Below, in pieces: positions 25,242-35,105 of a DNA stretch of 64,000 nt. Position 1 is the stretch's first letter, and each line of letters opens with the position of its first letter. The notes under the pieces are model-generated. The model was not told the DNA's origin and ran no database searches. It was given only the letters and a program-made list of their open reading frames with translations. The translations under genes and the position numbers were made by a program. Location of the stretch: positions 2,418,001-2,482,000 of the forward strand of contig OZ244843.1 in NCBI GenBank assembly GCA_965220715.1, read 5' to 3'. The stretch comes from Bin5 sp965220715. Its GTDB lineage: Bacteria; Chloroflexota; Anaerolineae; Caldilineales; Caldilineaceae.

Positions 25242-26684
25242 CTATAACCCGTATGCTTCCTTCGCCAGTCCATACGACAGCGCGTGGGCCATGGCGAAGG
25301 CCTCGTCATCGTCAATCTGGCCCTGTACCAGCAGACCCGCAAGCCAGTCGCAGGCGACGCGCCGCCACAATTCATGCCGACTAGGGATCGAAGCGAAGGC
25401 CCGTGTGTCGTCATTAAAGCCGACCGTGTTACAAATGCCCGCCGTTTCCATCACCTGCGCAAAGAAATTTCGCATCCCGTTGATGCTGTCGTAGAACCAC
25501 CAGGGCGGGCCGATGCGCAAGATTGGGTAGTGGCCCGCCAGGGGGGCAAGCTCTCTGGCGCTGGTCGATTCATCCAACGTGAACAGGATCAGGCGCAATG
25601 AAGGATGGGAACCGAACCGGTCCAGTAACGGTTTCAGGTTGCGGCTGAAATCGAGCGCATGGGGAATGTCCGCGCCCTTGTCCGGACCGAAACGCCCGAA
25701 CACGGCCGGATTATGGTTGCGGATCGAGCCGGGGTGGAGTTGCATGACCAGCCCGTCCTCGCTGCTCATGCGGGCCATCTCAACCAGCATATGCGCGCTG
25801 AAGCGCCGGGCGTCTGCTGCAGTCGCCTTGCCCGCCAGGCCCCGCTGGAAAACTGCGTCGGCCTCGTTGGGCGAGAGAACCTCGGTAAGAGGCGTTTCCG
25901 CTCCATGATCGGTGGCGGTCGCGCCCATCTTTCTGAAGAAATCGCGGCGGGCCTCCAGCGCCGAAATATAGGCGCTGTAATCGCCAATGTCGATGCCTGA
26001 GACGGCGCGCAGCAGGTCGATCTGCTCCGTCCAGACCGGCATATCGATCCCGTTAACGACCTTGTCCGGACGAAAAGTCGGGTATATGCGCCCGTCCCAG
26101 TCCGATTCTTGGATCGCCTGGTGGTATTCGAGAGTATCGGTGGCGGCGTCGGTAGTAGTCAGCGCCTCCACCCGAAACTGTTCGTACAGTTGGCGGGGCG
26201 TAAATTCAGGGGCGGCCAGCCGTTCGGCTATCTTGTCGTAGATAGTCTGGGCGTTCGACGGAGTCAGCTTTTCGGTAATGTCAAAGAGATCGTGAAGCTC
26301 ATCCCGCAACCACAGTCCCGTGGGCGTACCTTGAAATAGGTGATAGTTGTCGGCAAAGGTCTGCCAGATTTTACGGTGATCCGATTCGACGGCGCTGGCA
26401 TCCTCCCCTTCATTCACCGGCACGCCCTGGGCTTCAAGGGGAACTCCTTGCGAGTAGAGCATCCGAAAGACATAGTGATCCGGGATCAGGAACAGCTCTG
26501 CCGGGGATTCGAAATGGTACGAAGCATCAGCGAAAAGCAGCGGGTCCACATGGCCGTGCGGGCAGATCAAAGGCAGGTCGGCTACGCTGTCGAACAAGGC
26601 GCGGGCCACAGCCCGCTGTTCCCTGCTGCCGCTGAAATATCGATCGGCTCGCTCAGGCATATATTGGCTTAGAGACGAGTTCAC
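25242..26684 (-). CDS. uxaC: Glucuronate (uronate) isomerase
   Basis: This 480-residue member of the UxaC family converts D-glucuronate to D-fructuronate and D-galacturonate to D-tagaturonate. Signatures include LICPHGHVDP near the N-terminus (metal ligands), FRVEALTTTDA, VMQLHPGSIRNHN, and IGPPWWFYDSINGMRNF with VGFNDDTRAF near the C-terminus. GTG 26684, preceded by AAGGAA, is preferred to ATG 26720, which lacks a ribosome site. It is divergent from the SDR gene at 26815, forming a two-gene hexuronate module. Confidence 0.93.
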   Translation of the reverse strand: MNSSLSQYMPERADRYFSGSREQRAVARALFDSVADLPLICPHGHVDPLLFADASYHFESPAELFLIPDHYVFRMLYSQGVPLEAQGVPVNEGEDASAVESDHRKIWQTFADNYHLFQGTPTGLWLRDELHDLFDITEKLTPSNAQTIYDKIAERLAAPEFTPRQLYEQFRVEALTTTDAATDTLEYHQAIQESDWDGRIYPTFRPDKVVNGIDMPVWTEQIDLLRAVSGIDIGDYSAYISALEARRDFFRKMGATATDHGAETPLTEVLSPNEADAVFQRGLAGKATAADARRFSAHMLVEMARMSSEDGLVMQLHPGSIRNHNPAVFGRFGPDKGADIPHALDFSRNLKPLLDRFGSHPSLRLILFTLDESTSARELAPLAGHYPILRIGPPWWFYDSINGMRNFFAQVMETAGICNTVGFNDDTRAFASIPSRHELWRRVACDWLAGLLVQGQIDDDEAFAMAHALSYGLAKEAYGL

Positions 26685-26814
26685 AGAAAGTTCCTTTCGT
26701 TCGGACGGAGTGGTTGGCAAATGGTGAACTTTGGACAGATCGTACGAATAACGACTGTCCTCCTTTCTCTTTCTACTGATTATAGCTGAATAAAACTACA
26801 AAGAGCGAGGAAAC

Positions 26815-27714
26815 ATGGATGCGGAGAGAAACATTCCGCCCCTCGCTTCTCACATTCAGGAGATGGTCATGAGCACATTGGGGCAGTTCTCATTGGAGGG
26901 GAAAGTTGCTGTCGTCACGGGCGGCACAGGTGTCTTGGGCGGAGCAATGGCCCGTGGACTGGCCGCGGCCGGCGCACGCGTGGCAATCTTAGGGCGGCGA
27001 GGGGCCAAGGCCCGCGAGGTAGCCGACGCCATCGCGGCGGCCGGCAACAAGGCCATGCCCCTGCCTGCAGATGTCCTGGACGAAGACAGCCTGCAAGCAG
27101 CGCGCCAGACACTGCTCGACAAATGGGGGCGAGTGGACATTTTGATCAACGCCGCCGGCGGCAATCGTCCTGACGCCACCGTGTTCGGCGATATCACCTT
27201 CTTCAATGTGCCGCGCATCGCGCTCGAAGGCGTCGTCGGCCTGAATTTCACCGGCACGGTCCTGCCTATTCAGATCTTCGGCGAACCAATGGCGAAGCAA
27301 GGCAAAGGCTCGATTATCAACATCTCCTCGATGGCCGCGCAAAAAGTGCTCACACGAGTAATGGGCTACTCCGCTGCCAAGGCCGCCGTCGACAACCTGA
27401 CTCGCTGGCTGGCCGTGGACCTGGCCGAGAAGCACGGCGCGGGGCTGCGCGTGAATGCAATTGCGCCCGGCTTCTTCATCGGCGAGCAAAACCGGGCGCT
27501 GCTGATCAAAGAGGACCCTGCGCACGGCGCCCAGGATTCCCTCTCCCTGACCGAACGCGGCCAGCAAATCGTCGATCATACACCAATGGGACGGTTCGGC
27601 GAACCGGATGAACTCGTTGGCGCTGCAACCTGGCTTGCCAGCGACGCTTCGAGCTTCGTCACCGGCATCGTCCTACCCATTGACGGTGGATTCTCCGCAG
27701 CCAGTGGCATCTGA
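26815..27714 (+). CDS. SDR-family oxidoreductase, probable fructuronate reductase/mannonate oxidoreductase
   Basis: This is a 299-residue short-chain dehydrogenase. The cofactor loop is VVTGGTGVLGGAMARGL, followed by NAAGGN. The catalytic Ser is in INISSMAA and the Tyr/Lys in GYSAAKAAVDN, all in order. An unusual insert is APGFFIGEQNRALLIKED. SDRs with this layout next to uxaC often reduce fructuronate to mannonate, so that step is inferred from the divergent uxaC neighbour and the insert. GAGG precedes ATG 26815; an internal ATG at 26869 also has AGGAG and would remove a tail not needed for the fold. Confidence 0.85.
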   Translation: MDAERNIPPLASHIQEMVMSTLGQFSLEGKVAVVTGGTGVLGGAMARGLAAAGARVAILGRRGAKAREVADAIAAAGNKAMPLPADVLDEDSLQAARQTLLDKWGRVDILINAAGGNRPDATVFGDITFFNVPRIALEGVVGLNFTGTVLPIQIFGEPMAKQGKGSIINISSMAAQKVLTRVMGYSAAKAAVDNLTRWLAVDLAEKHGAGLRVNAIAPGFFIGEQNRALLIKEDPAHGAQDSLSLTERGQQIVDHTPMGRFGEPDELVGAATWLASDASSFVTGIVLPIDGGFSAASGI

Positions 27715-27919
27715 TGAACTGCAGAACGTCGCGCTGCCAGCGGACGGGATGCCCTACCGACCACTTTCCATAAACTCTTCTCTCAGTACAAATTTTTGCC
27801 TGGCGCCGTGAGGGACTGTATATTGAACTGACAGTAAACCAGGCGAGTAAGTAGTTGATGTTCACTTACTTGAGAATGAGTCAATTTGGGCGAGACTTCC
27901 GACAGCCCAGGGAGTACAA

Positions 27920-29641
27920 ATGAGCGATACTGAATCCACTACGCCGCCGAAGGACTTCATTCGTGAAGCGATTGCGGATGACCTTGGCAACGGGCGTTTC
28001 AATGGACGGATGCAAACACGATTTCCTCCCGAACCCAATGGCTTTCTGCACATTGGCCACGCCAAGGCAATTGGGTTGAACTTCGAGGCGGCGGCGGAGT
28101 TCAACGGCCACTGCAACTTGCGCTTCGACGATACCAACCCTCTCAAAGAAGAGCAGGAGTTTGTAGAGGCCCAGTTGAAAGATATCCGCTGGCTCGGCTA
28201 CCAGCCGCCCAGCGTCCTCTATGCTTCCGACTATTTCGGACAACTCTACGAGTGGGCGCTCCAGCTCATCAGAGATGGACATGCCTATGTGGATGATCTC
28301 AGCCAGGAAGAGATTCGCGCGCACCGCGGCACCTTAACCGAGCCCGGCAGTAACAGCCCCTATCGCGATCGGCCCGTTGCCGAAAACCTGGATCTGTTCC
28401 AGCGAATGAAGGCCGGCGAATTTCCCGACGGCGCAAGGGTCCTGCGGGCCAAAATCGACATGAGTTCGCCCAACATCAATCTGCGGGACCCCGTGATGTA
28501 CCGCATTCGCCATGCAGAGCACCAGCGCACCGGCAATGCGTGGTGCATCTACCCGATGTACGATTGGGCACATGGCCAGTCCGACTCGATCGAAGGCGTC
28601 ACCCACTCCCTCTGCTCGCTGGAATACCTGAACCACCGGCCGCTGTACGACTGGTACCTGGACGCGCTCGGCGTCTACCATCCACGCCAGATCGAGTTTG
28701 CCAAGCTGGAGTTCACCTACACTGTGACGAGCAAGAGGCGCCTCCTGCGTCTTGTCGAGGAAGGCTACGTAAACGGCTGGGACGACCCGCGCATGCCCAC
28801 ACTTGCCGGTCAGCGGCGGCGGGGTGTGCCGGCAAAAGCGCTGCGCGATCTTTGTGAACACGTCGGCATCGCCCGCACCAACAGTACAATGGAAATCGAA
28901 CTGTTGGAGCACTTTATTCGCCAGGAGTTGAACAGTACCGCCCTGCGCGTGATGGGTGTACTCGATCCCTTGCCTGTCGTCATCACGAACTTTTCCGAAG
29001 GCGAGACCGAATGGTTGGAAGCCGTAAACAACCCGGAGGATGAAAGCGCTGGAAAGCGCCTGGTCCCCTTCAGCCGAAATCTGTATATCGAACGCGACGA
29101 TTTCATGGAGGACCCGCCCCGGAAATTCTTCCGCATGGCGCCCGGTCGCGAGGTGCGCCTCCGTTGGGGATTCTTCGTTCGCTGCGAGGAGGTCGTCAAG
29201 AATGATCTTGGCGAGATCGTCGCCCTGCACTGTACATACGACCCGGAAACCAGGGGCGGCTACGCGCCGGACGGCCGCAAAGTGCGCGGCACCATCCACT
29301 GGGTAAGCGCCGATCACGCAATACCCGCCGAGGTGCGCCTCTATGATCGTCTGTTCAGTGCCGAGAATCCTTACGACGTGCCGGACGGCCAGGACTTCAC
29401 CTCCAGCCTCTCGCCCAACTCGCTGACCGTGCTGGATCGCGTCCAACTGGAGCCGGGCGCGCAAGACCTGGCAATCGGCCAGACCGTACAGTTCGAGCGC
29501 AAAGGCTACTTCTGTCTGGACCCCGACAGCAACGGCGGCCAACGAGTCTTTAATCGCACAATTACCTTGCGCGACTCATGGGCGAAGATGCAGTCCCCTA
29601 AGCAAGGGAAGCGGGGCCGCAAAGCGAAAAGTAAGGTTTAA
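27920..29641 (+). CDS. glnS: Glutaminyl-tRNA synthetase
   Basis: This 573-residue class I synthetase has RFPPEPNGFLHIGHAKA (HIGH motif), CNLRFDDTNP, the KMSKS-loop variant VTSKRRL, and a two-barrel anticodon-binding C-terminus ending in a lysine-rich tail. It charges tRNA-Gln directly. Its presence suggests this lineage does not depend only on the Glu-tRNA amidotransferase route. GGGAG precedes ATG 27920. The gene stands alone, with a 205-base gap before it. Confidence 0.96.
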   Translation: MSDTESTTPPKDFIREAIADDLGNGRFNGRMQTRFPPEPNGFLHIGHAKAIGLNFEAAAEFNGHCNLRFDDTNPLKEEQEFVEAQLKDIRWLGYQPPSVLYASDYFGQLYEWALQLIRDGHAYVDDLSQEEIRAHRGTLTEPGSNSPYRDRPVAENLDLFQRMKAGEFPDGARVLRAKIDMSSPNINLRDPVMYRIRHAEHQRTGNAWCIYPMYDWAHGQSDSIEGVTHSLCSLEYLNHRPLYDWYLDALGVYHPRQIEFAKLEFTYTVTSKRRLLRLVEEGYVNGWDDPRMPTLAGQRRRGVPAKALRDLCEHVGIARTNSTMEIELLEHFIRQELNSTALRVMGVLDPLPVVITNFSEGETEWLEAVNNPEDESAGKRLVPFSRNLYIERDDFMEDPPRKFFRMAPGREVRLRWGFFVRCEEVVKNDLGEIVALHCTYDPETRGGYAPDGRKVRGTIHWVSADHAIPAEVRLYDRLFSAENPYDVPDGQDFTSSLSPNSLTVLDRVQLEPGAQDLAIGQTVQFERKGYFCLDPDSNGGQRVFNRTITLRDSWAKMQSPKQGKRGRKAKSKV

Positions 29642-29768
29642 CTAAGGGCAGGGGCTTAGGCGTAGGTAAATGCTCTCACGGGTCGAAATTTCACCCAATG
29701 AGAGGGCGTGCCGGAGTTGTTCGCCTCTGTTTCCCGAACAGACCAACGCCGCTCTTTCAGTCCGCCCA

Positions 29769-30545
29769 TCAGCGGCGCCTTGGCGGCCCCGGCACCAATA
29801 TGTGACCCTCCTCCAGCGACCCATACCGCTTTACCGAACCCGGCCCATAACGCCAGAAATATGAGGCGACATAGGCGCAGGTTAACGCATCCAGAGCGTC
29901 TTCATACTCCTGCAGCGCGGATCCGCGTAGGCCGAATATATCTGTGCCAGTGAGTAGCTTCTTGGTCCTCCGCAGCGGCGGATCGGCCTTGCGCAACCCC
30001 CGCAACAGAGTGCGGTAACGATCAAACTCCGGCCAGCGCTCCTCAAAGGCACGCCCGCGCCCGCGTTTGTATTTGAGGATGCTGTCCAGGCCAAACAGGC
30101 TGATCAGGGCCGGATGGGGATAAACCTCGCACACCAGCCGGGCCTTCGTCCGCCGGGGAACTACATCGGACTCATAAAACTTGAAGCGCTCGGACAGAGC
30201 CGCCGTCAATGCCTCGCCGCGCACAACTCCGTCGCGGGCAAGCAGCCGTCGGTTGGCCGGATACGCGCCGGCGTGAAAACGCTGCCAATCTGCCGACAGT
30301 GCGCGGTCACACGGCCTTGTGCCCGTCTCGTTTGGTACCCGCAGCGGCGCGTCGACCGCAACAATTGACCCATTTCGCCGGGAAAGATGGGCGCCAATAA
30401 AGTCGACAATCTCCGACAGCCTGCCCAGACCGCCCGAACAGGCGACCAACCGCCCCTCCCGGATCACCGCACCGCCCGACGGGTTACGGTCGCTCCAGGC
30501 TAGGTCGATGCCAATAAAGGAGGGGTTTCCCCGCTTCTTTGCCAC
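29769..30545 (-). CDS. DUF429 family protein
   Basis: This 258-residue protein matches the DUF429 layout: FIGIDLAWSDRNPSGGA at the N-terminus, IVAVDAPLRVPNETGTRPCD, CEVYPHPALISLFG, and near the C-terminus DALDALTCAYVAS. The acidic residues in IDLAW, VDAPL and DALDA suggest an RNase H-like fold with a metal site, but the activity is not established. GTG 30545 is preceded by AAGGAGG at ideal spacing. It overlaps no neighbour and no functional partner is obvious. Confidence 0.85.
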   Translation of the reverse strand: MAKKRGNPSFIGIDLAWSDRNPSGGAVIREGRLVACSGGLGRLSEIVDFIGAHLSRRNGSIVAVDAPLRVPNETGTRPCDRALSADWQRFHAGAYPANRRLLARDGVVRGEALTAALSERFKFYESDVVPRRTKARLVCEVYPHPALISLFGLDSILKYKRGRGRAFEERWPEFDRYRTLLRGLRKADPPLRRTKKLLTGTDIFGLRGSALQEYEDALDALTCAYVASYFWRYGPGSVKRYGSLEEGHILVPGPPRRR

Positions 30546-30671
30546 TGAGGACCTCCTTAAAGTGCGCTGTCTGTACCTTTCGCCCAGCTGAAAAAACTAA
30601 AATCTCTGCCAGCGAGGACTTGACTGAATAGTGAGCCGCCAATCTCCCTTGCCGGCTCTCCATAGGGACCG

Positions 30672-31787
30672 TTACTTATCGCGACGCAGACAGACTTTCT
30701 CCACCGTCACTTCTTCCAGGTACGCCTCGTCAACCTGCGCGCCGTGCCCCGGCCCGTCCGGCACGGTCAGCGTACTGTTGCTGTTGAGCGCAAAGGGATT
30801 GGTCACAATATCCCGTTTGAAATAGCGGTCGTTGGCGCTGATATCGCCCGGCAGAGTGAAGTTGGGCAGGCTCGCCAGCGCCACACTGATGGCCCGCCCG
30901 ATCCCGGTCTCCAGCATCCCTCCGTGCCAAACGGGAATGCCCGCAGCTTGACACATATCATGGACCGCCACTGAATCGGCCAAGCCGCCAATACGGGATG
31001 GCTTGATGTTTATCACACCGCACGCGTCCAACTCCAGCGCCCAACGGGCGTGATCAGGGGATACGATGCTTTCGTCCAGGCAGACCGGCGTCTCTATCAA
31101 CTTGGCCAACTTTGCGTGATCGAAAATATCGTCGTGGTCGAGCGGCTGTTCGTTGAGCAGCAGGTCGAACTGGTCCAACTGTCGCAGATGGTCCGCATCC
31201 CCCAGGTGGTAGATACTGTTGCCATCAACTTGCAGCAACAGCTCCGGCCAACGCTCTCGTACCGCTCGCGTCGGCTCGACATCCCAGCCAGGCTTGATCT
31301 TCAGCTTGACCCGCTGGTAGCCGTCCGCCAAGTAACCTTCCACCGTCTCCAGCAACGCCCCAACGCTCGGTTGGATCGGCACGCTCACGCCCACCGCCAC
31401 CTCCTCCCGCCTGCCGCCCAGGAGGTTTGCCAGGGAGACATCCTGCATACGCGCACAGAGATCCCAGACCGCGAACTCCAGCCCTGCCTTCGCCATTCGG
31501 TTGGCGCGCACTCGCTTGAAGATCTGGCGCACATCCTCCGGCGCGGAGATATCAGCCTCCAATAGCATAGGCCCCAGAAACTCTCGCTGCATGATCAACG
31601 CCGTATGAAAGGTCTCCTCGTTGTACCAGGGACCGTCACTGACGGGCGACTCGCCCCAGCCCGTTTCCCCGTCTGCGTCCACACGCACAATGACAGCGTC
31701 GCTCCCTTCGTGCCGCCATCCGCTGGTTTCAAAGGGGCGTACATACGGCATATGGATGTGACGGAGTTCGATACGCTCAATTCTCAT
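30672..31787 (-). CDS. Enolase-superfamily enzyme, OSBS/N-succinylamino-acid racemase-like
   Basis: This 371-residue member of the muconate-lactonizing/OSBS group has catalytic lysines in VKLKIKPGWD and NIKPSRIGGL, metal ligands in LQVDGNSIY, LLNEQPLDH and CLDESI, and the C-terminal GGMLETGIGRA that marks OSBS/NSAR-type proteins. Activities in the group include o-succinylbenzoate synthesis and N-succinylamino-acid racemisation. No menaquinone genes are nearby, so a racemase-like or unknown role is favoured. ATG 31787 with AGGAAA is preferred to an upstream start. Confidence 0.85.
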   Translation of the reverse strand: MRIERIELRHIHMPYVRPFETSGWRHEGSDAVIVRVDADGETGWGESPVSDGPWYNEETFHTALIMQREFLGPMLLEADISAPEDVRQIFKRVRANRMAKAGLEFAVWDLCARMQDVSLANLLGGRREEVAVGVSVPIQPSVGALLETVEGYLADGYQRVKLKIKPGWDVEPTRAVRERWPELLLQVDGNSIYHLGDADHLRQLDQFDLLLNEQPLDHDDIFDHAKLAKLIETPVCLDESIVSPDHARWALELDACGVINIKPSRIGGLADSVAVHDMCQAAGIPVWHGGMLETGIGRAISVALASLPNFTLPGDISANDRYFKRDIVTNPFALNSNSTLTVPDGPGHGAQVDEAYLEEVTVEKVCLRRDK

Positions 31788-32170
31788 TGCTGATTTCCTG
31801 TTATTGCCTTCGACCACCTGTTCAAGGGTAGATTGGAGGGCGCAGCATGGTCGGGTTGACCCGTGTCGACGCCGAGGGAGATCCTAATCGCAAATGGTTT
31901 CACCAGTTCATGCACAATCTGTCTGGCCGTACCGGTAGCCTTGTCAGGGCTGCCAAGGCAAGACGCGTCGATCGATCGGGGCACGCTGATGAGGGGGGAT
32001 GAACCCGCCGACCGGACCATCTCTCGCCCATGCAAGAGGAGGTCGGCAAGGGTCCACAGTCCATGGGGGCCCGCCTCTCCTGAACTGCCCTAAGCTTTCG
32101 CGTAGTCAATCGAAAGCCCGAATCCGGACAGACGGGCCGCCCACATTGGGTCGCGTAGGCGAATCTCTAC
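31788..32170. other. Intergenic region, possible small remnant
   Basis: No confident gene. A 51-codon forward frame (31847-32002) beginning MVGLTRVDAEGDPNR lacks a good ribosome site and recognised family, and could be a remnant or chance. The interval separates two reverse-strand catabolic genes. Confidence 0.35.
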
Positions 32171-33370
32171 TTACGCGGCGTAAACACAATCGACTTGACG
32201 CTTGCTCGCCGCCGATTCCAGGATAGCGTCACAGATAACAGAGTTGCGATAGCCATCGACAAAATCCGCGCCGATGGGAGCCACGTCGCCATCGTTGACT
32301 ATGCAGTCCAACAGATGCGTAATCTCATGCACAAAGGTATGTTCCCAGCCGATGATGTGGCCTTGGGGCCACCAGTTTTCCCACCAGGGGTGGGACGGTT
32401 CCGAAACAAGCACGTTGCGGAACCCCTGGGCTTCAGCCGGTTCGTCGCCAACCCAGAAGATCTCCAACTCGTTCAGGCGTTCCAGATTGAAGACGATGCT
32501 GCCCTTTTCGGCGTTGATTTCGATGCGCTGGCCGTTCTTGCGGCCGGCCGCGAAGCGGCTGGCCTCAACCGTGCCGATTGCGCCGTTATCAAACTCCAGC
32601 AGCGCCGTAAAGGCGTCGTCTACATCCACCTTACCCATTGTGCCGTCACCCCACGGGCGTTCCTCGATGAAAGTGCGGGTCATTCCCGAAACACTCTTCA
32701 CCTCGCCTACCAGGTAGCGACCCAGATCGATAATGTGTGCCCCCAGATCTCCCAGCGCGCCACTGCCCGCTAACGACTTCTGCAGCCGCCAAATCATCGG
32801 CAGATTGTAGTGGGCCATCACCCACTCCTGCAGATAGACCGCCCGGAAGTGGTAGATCTGCCCCAGCAGACCGGAATCCACCAGTTTACGAATCTGCCGA
32901 ATCGCAGGCACAAAACGATAGTTGAAGGCCACCATGTTCTTCACGCCTGCCTTCTGCACCGCTTCCAGCATCATCTGCGATTCATCCGCAGTGCGTGCCA
33001 ACGGCTTCTCACACAGGATGTGCTTGCCCCTTTCGGCGGCGAGAATGCACGGATCCGCATGGGTATCGTTCGGACCGCCGTTATCGAAAAGCTGGATGTC
33101 ATCGTTGTCTAGCATCGCTCGCCAGTCGGTATAGTAACCATCATATCCGTAGCGTCTGGCAGCCTCCGCTACAGCCTGCTCATCGCGTCCCGCAATACCT
33201 ACCAGCCGCGGCACGGCCGGCGGCGGGTACATCATATGCGCAATATTCAACATCGCATGGCTGTGGGCCTTGCCCATAAAGGCATAGCCCAGCATCCCGA
33301 TACCGATTTCCGGGGCGTCACCCTCGGCCCGCGCCCCAGCCATCGAAGTGAATCCGGATCCTTCACTCAT
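32171..33370 (-). CDS. Gfo/Idh/MocA family oxidoreductase
   Basis: This 399-residue NAD(P)-dependent sugar or cyclitol dehydrogenase has the Rossmann start IGIGMLGYAFMGKAHSHA, the diagnostic ILCEKPLARTADE with catalytic lysine, and the C-terminal-domain segment GSGALGDLGAHIIDLGRYL. Such enzymes oxidise hydroxyl groups of inositols and pyranoses. It is followed in the same direction by the OSBS-like enzyme and preceded by the isomerase at 33457 (87-base gap), so a three-gene catabolic cluster is likely. The substrate is unknown. Confidence 0.92.
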   Translation of the reverse strand: MSEGSGFTSMAGARAEGDAPEIGIGMLGYAFMGKAHSHAMLNIAHMMYPPPAVPRLVGIAGRDEQAVAEAARRYGYDGYYTDWRAMLDNDDIQLFDNGGPNDTHADPCILAAERGKHILCEKPLARTADESQMMLEAVQKAGVKNMVAFNYRFVPAIRQIRKLVDSGLLGQIYHFRAVYLQEWVMAHYNLPMIWRLQKSLAGSGALGDLGAHIIDLGRYLVGEVKSVSGMTRTFIEERPWGDGTMGKVDVDDAFTALLEFDNGAIGTVEASRFAAGRKNGQRIEINAEKGSIVFNLERLNELEIFWVGDEPAEAQGFRNVLVSEPSHPWWENWWPQGHIIGWEHTFVHEITHLLDCIVNDGDVAPIGADFVDGYRNSVICDAILESAASKRQVDCVYAA

Positions 33371-33456
33371 AAGTCAGTCCTTCTTGTGATTGTGGTTTCT
33401 GGCATCAAATGGTCGACCGCCTACGGGCGCCGCGCCCGCGCTCACAAAGCCGCCCT

Positions 33457-34455
33457 CTATTCGGCAAACGCCGCGTCAAAGGCGATCTCGGACGGCGGGA
33501 AGTCGATTTGACGAGTGTAAGCGCACGATTCGGTTGCGCCGTGCTCCCGGTCCATGCCCGCGTCCTCCCATTCAATCGAAAGGGGGCCGCTGTAGCCGAT
33601 ATCGTTCAACGCCCGTATTATTGCCTCGAAATCGATCCTGCCGCGTCCAACGGAACGAAAGTCCCAGTATCGGCGGTGGTCGCCAAATTCGGCGTGCCCG
33701 CCAAAGACACCTGCCTCTTTGCCTCCGTCCGACCAGCCCACGTCCTTCATATGTACATGGAAGATCCGATCGGCGAATTTGCGAATGAAGCCGACGTAAT
33801 CCACCCCCTGATAGCCAAAGTGACTGGGGTCGTAGTTAAAGCCGAATGCCTCGTGGCCATCAAGCGCGTCGATTGCATTCTGGGCACTGAAGATGTCGAA
33901 AGCAATCTCGGTCGGGTGGACTTCCAGGCCGAACTTCACTCCGTTCTCACTAAAGACATCCAGAACGGGAGTCCACAATTCGGCAAAGAGCGCCAGGCCC
34001 TTTTCCAGAAAATCGGGAGGGTTAGGCGGAAAGGAATAGACCAGATTCCAAATCGGCGAACCGGTAAAACCGGGCACGACCTTCACACCGAATTTGGCCG
34101 CCGCGCGCGCCGTATTTTTCATCTCCTCTGCTGCGCGGGCGCGCACTCCGTCTTCTGTGCCGTCGCCCCAGATGCGCGGCGCCAGAATGCTTTCGTGGCG
34201 CTCGTCGATCCGGTCAGCGACGGCTTGGCCGACCAAATGGTTGCTGATCGCAAAACACTGCAACCCGTGCTTGTTCAGGGTGTCCCAACGTCCCTGTACA
34301 TAGCTATCGTCCTCCAGGGCCCTGTCCACTTCGAAATGGTCGCCCCAGCAGGCCAACTCCAGACCATCATATCCGAATGACTTGGCCTTCTCACAGATGG
34401 TTTCGAACGGCAGATCCGCCCACTGACCTGTGAAGAGCGTTACTGGTCGCGGCAT
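33457..34455 (-). CDS. Sugar phosphate isomerase/epimerase (IolE/xylose isomerase-like TIM barrel)
   Basis: This is a 332-residue AP-endonuclease-2 type TIM barrel. Metal-binding strands are seen as GLELACWGDH, FGLEVHPTEIAF, FNYDPSHFGYQG, HVHMKDVGW and SIEWEDAG, the usual Glu/Asp/His series. Members isomerise or epimerise sugars, keto-sugars or inosose. ATG 34455 has a strong AAGGAGGAATTC site; the open frame extends to 34527 without one. It is the first gene of the cluster with the Gfo/Idh enzyme downstream, suggesting sequential action on one sugar. Confidence 0.9.
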   Translation of the reverse strand: MPRPVTLFTGQWADLPFETICEKAKSFGYDGLELACWGDHFEVDRALEDDSYVQGRWDTLNKHGLQCFAISNHLVGQAVADRIDERHESILAPRIWGDGTEDGVRARAAEEMKNTARAAAKFGVKVVPGFTGSPIWNLVYSFPPNPPDFLEKGLALFAELWTPVLDVFSENGVKFGLEVHPTEIAFDIFSAQNAIDALDGHEAFGFNYDPSHFGYQGVDYVGFIRKFADRIFHVHMKDVGWSDGGKEAGVFGGHAEFGDHRRYWDFRSVGRGRIDFEAIIRALNDIGYSGPLSIEWEDAGMDREHGATESCAYTRQIDFPPSEIAFDAAFAE

Positions 34456-35105
34456 GAATTCCTCCTTGACATTGTTGAAATTGTTGGTTGTTCCGGTTGG
34501 GAGATTCGGTTCTACCGATCGCATCACGACCGGGGCATTTTCGCAAATTGACGTTGTATTATGGGATTACTCCAACGCGCTCCTGCATCTCGAAATGATT
34601 TCGGCGTCGACTCCTTCCACTCTCACAATGTAGGTCTGTTCGGCTCGTGCGCCACCTCAGTGCGAGGGAGCAGCCGAACAACATAACAGAACCACGCCAT
34701 CAGCCTTCCAAGATTTGCCTACTATACAACCATACCCCTGATATGGCAATCCAGAACGGGGCCAGGGTGCACCCCAGTTCCTTGGAGTTAAATCATTCTC
34801 AGCTTCAGGGTAACAACCCAGCGTTAGTCAATTCGCGACCATCCAAAACAGCCACCCAGAGTGAGGGGAATAAAGGGGTTTCTCACTGTCCCCTATCCCA
34901 TATCCACTGGCGTTTACCAGGTTCCGTTGACATCTGGATGAGACTGCTCACAATGTGACAAAAACAGGACGCCTGCGGGCAGAATCGGACCGTTTCTCGC
35001 GCGATTCTCGTGATCGACGACCATGATCTCCGTCGACTACAAAAGGTTTTCTTCGTGGCCCTTCGCGGCCCTTCGAGGACAGACCAAATTATGATCTTGA
35101 AGTGG
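34456..35105. other. Non-coding region before the minisatellite
   Basis: No gene seen. It contains the leader of the isomerase cluster, an interval with GGGTGCACCCCAGT-type sequence near 34770 that is faintly echoed near 22402 and 53235, and a partial, degenerate unit of the 81-bp repeat starting at about 35044. Confidence 0.4.

Noticed and set aside
28334..29542. Long reverse open frame opposite glnS
   Set aside because: Complement of a conserved synthetase; composition and lack of motifs show it is a shadow.
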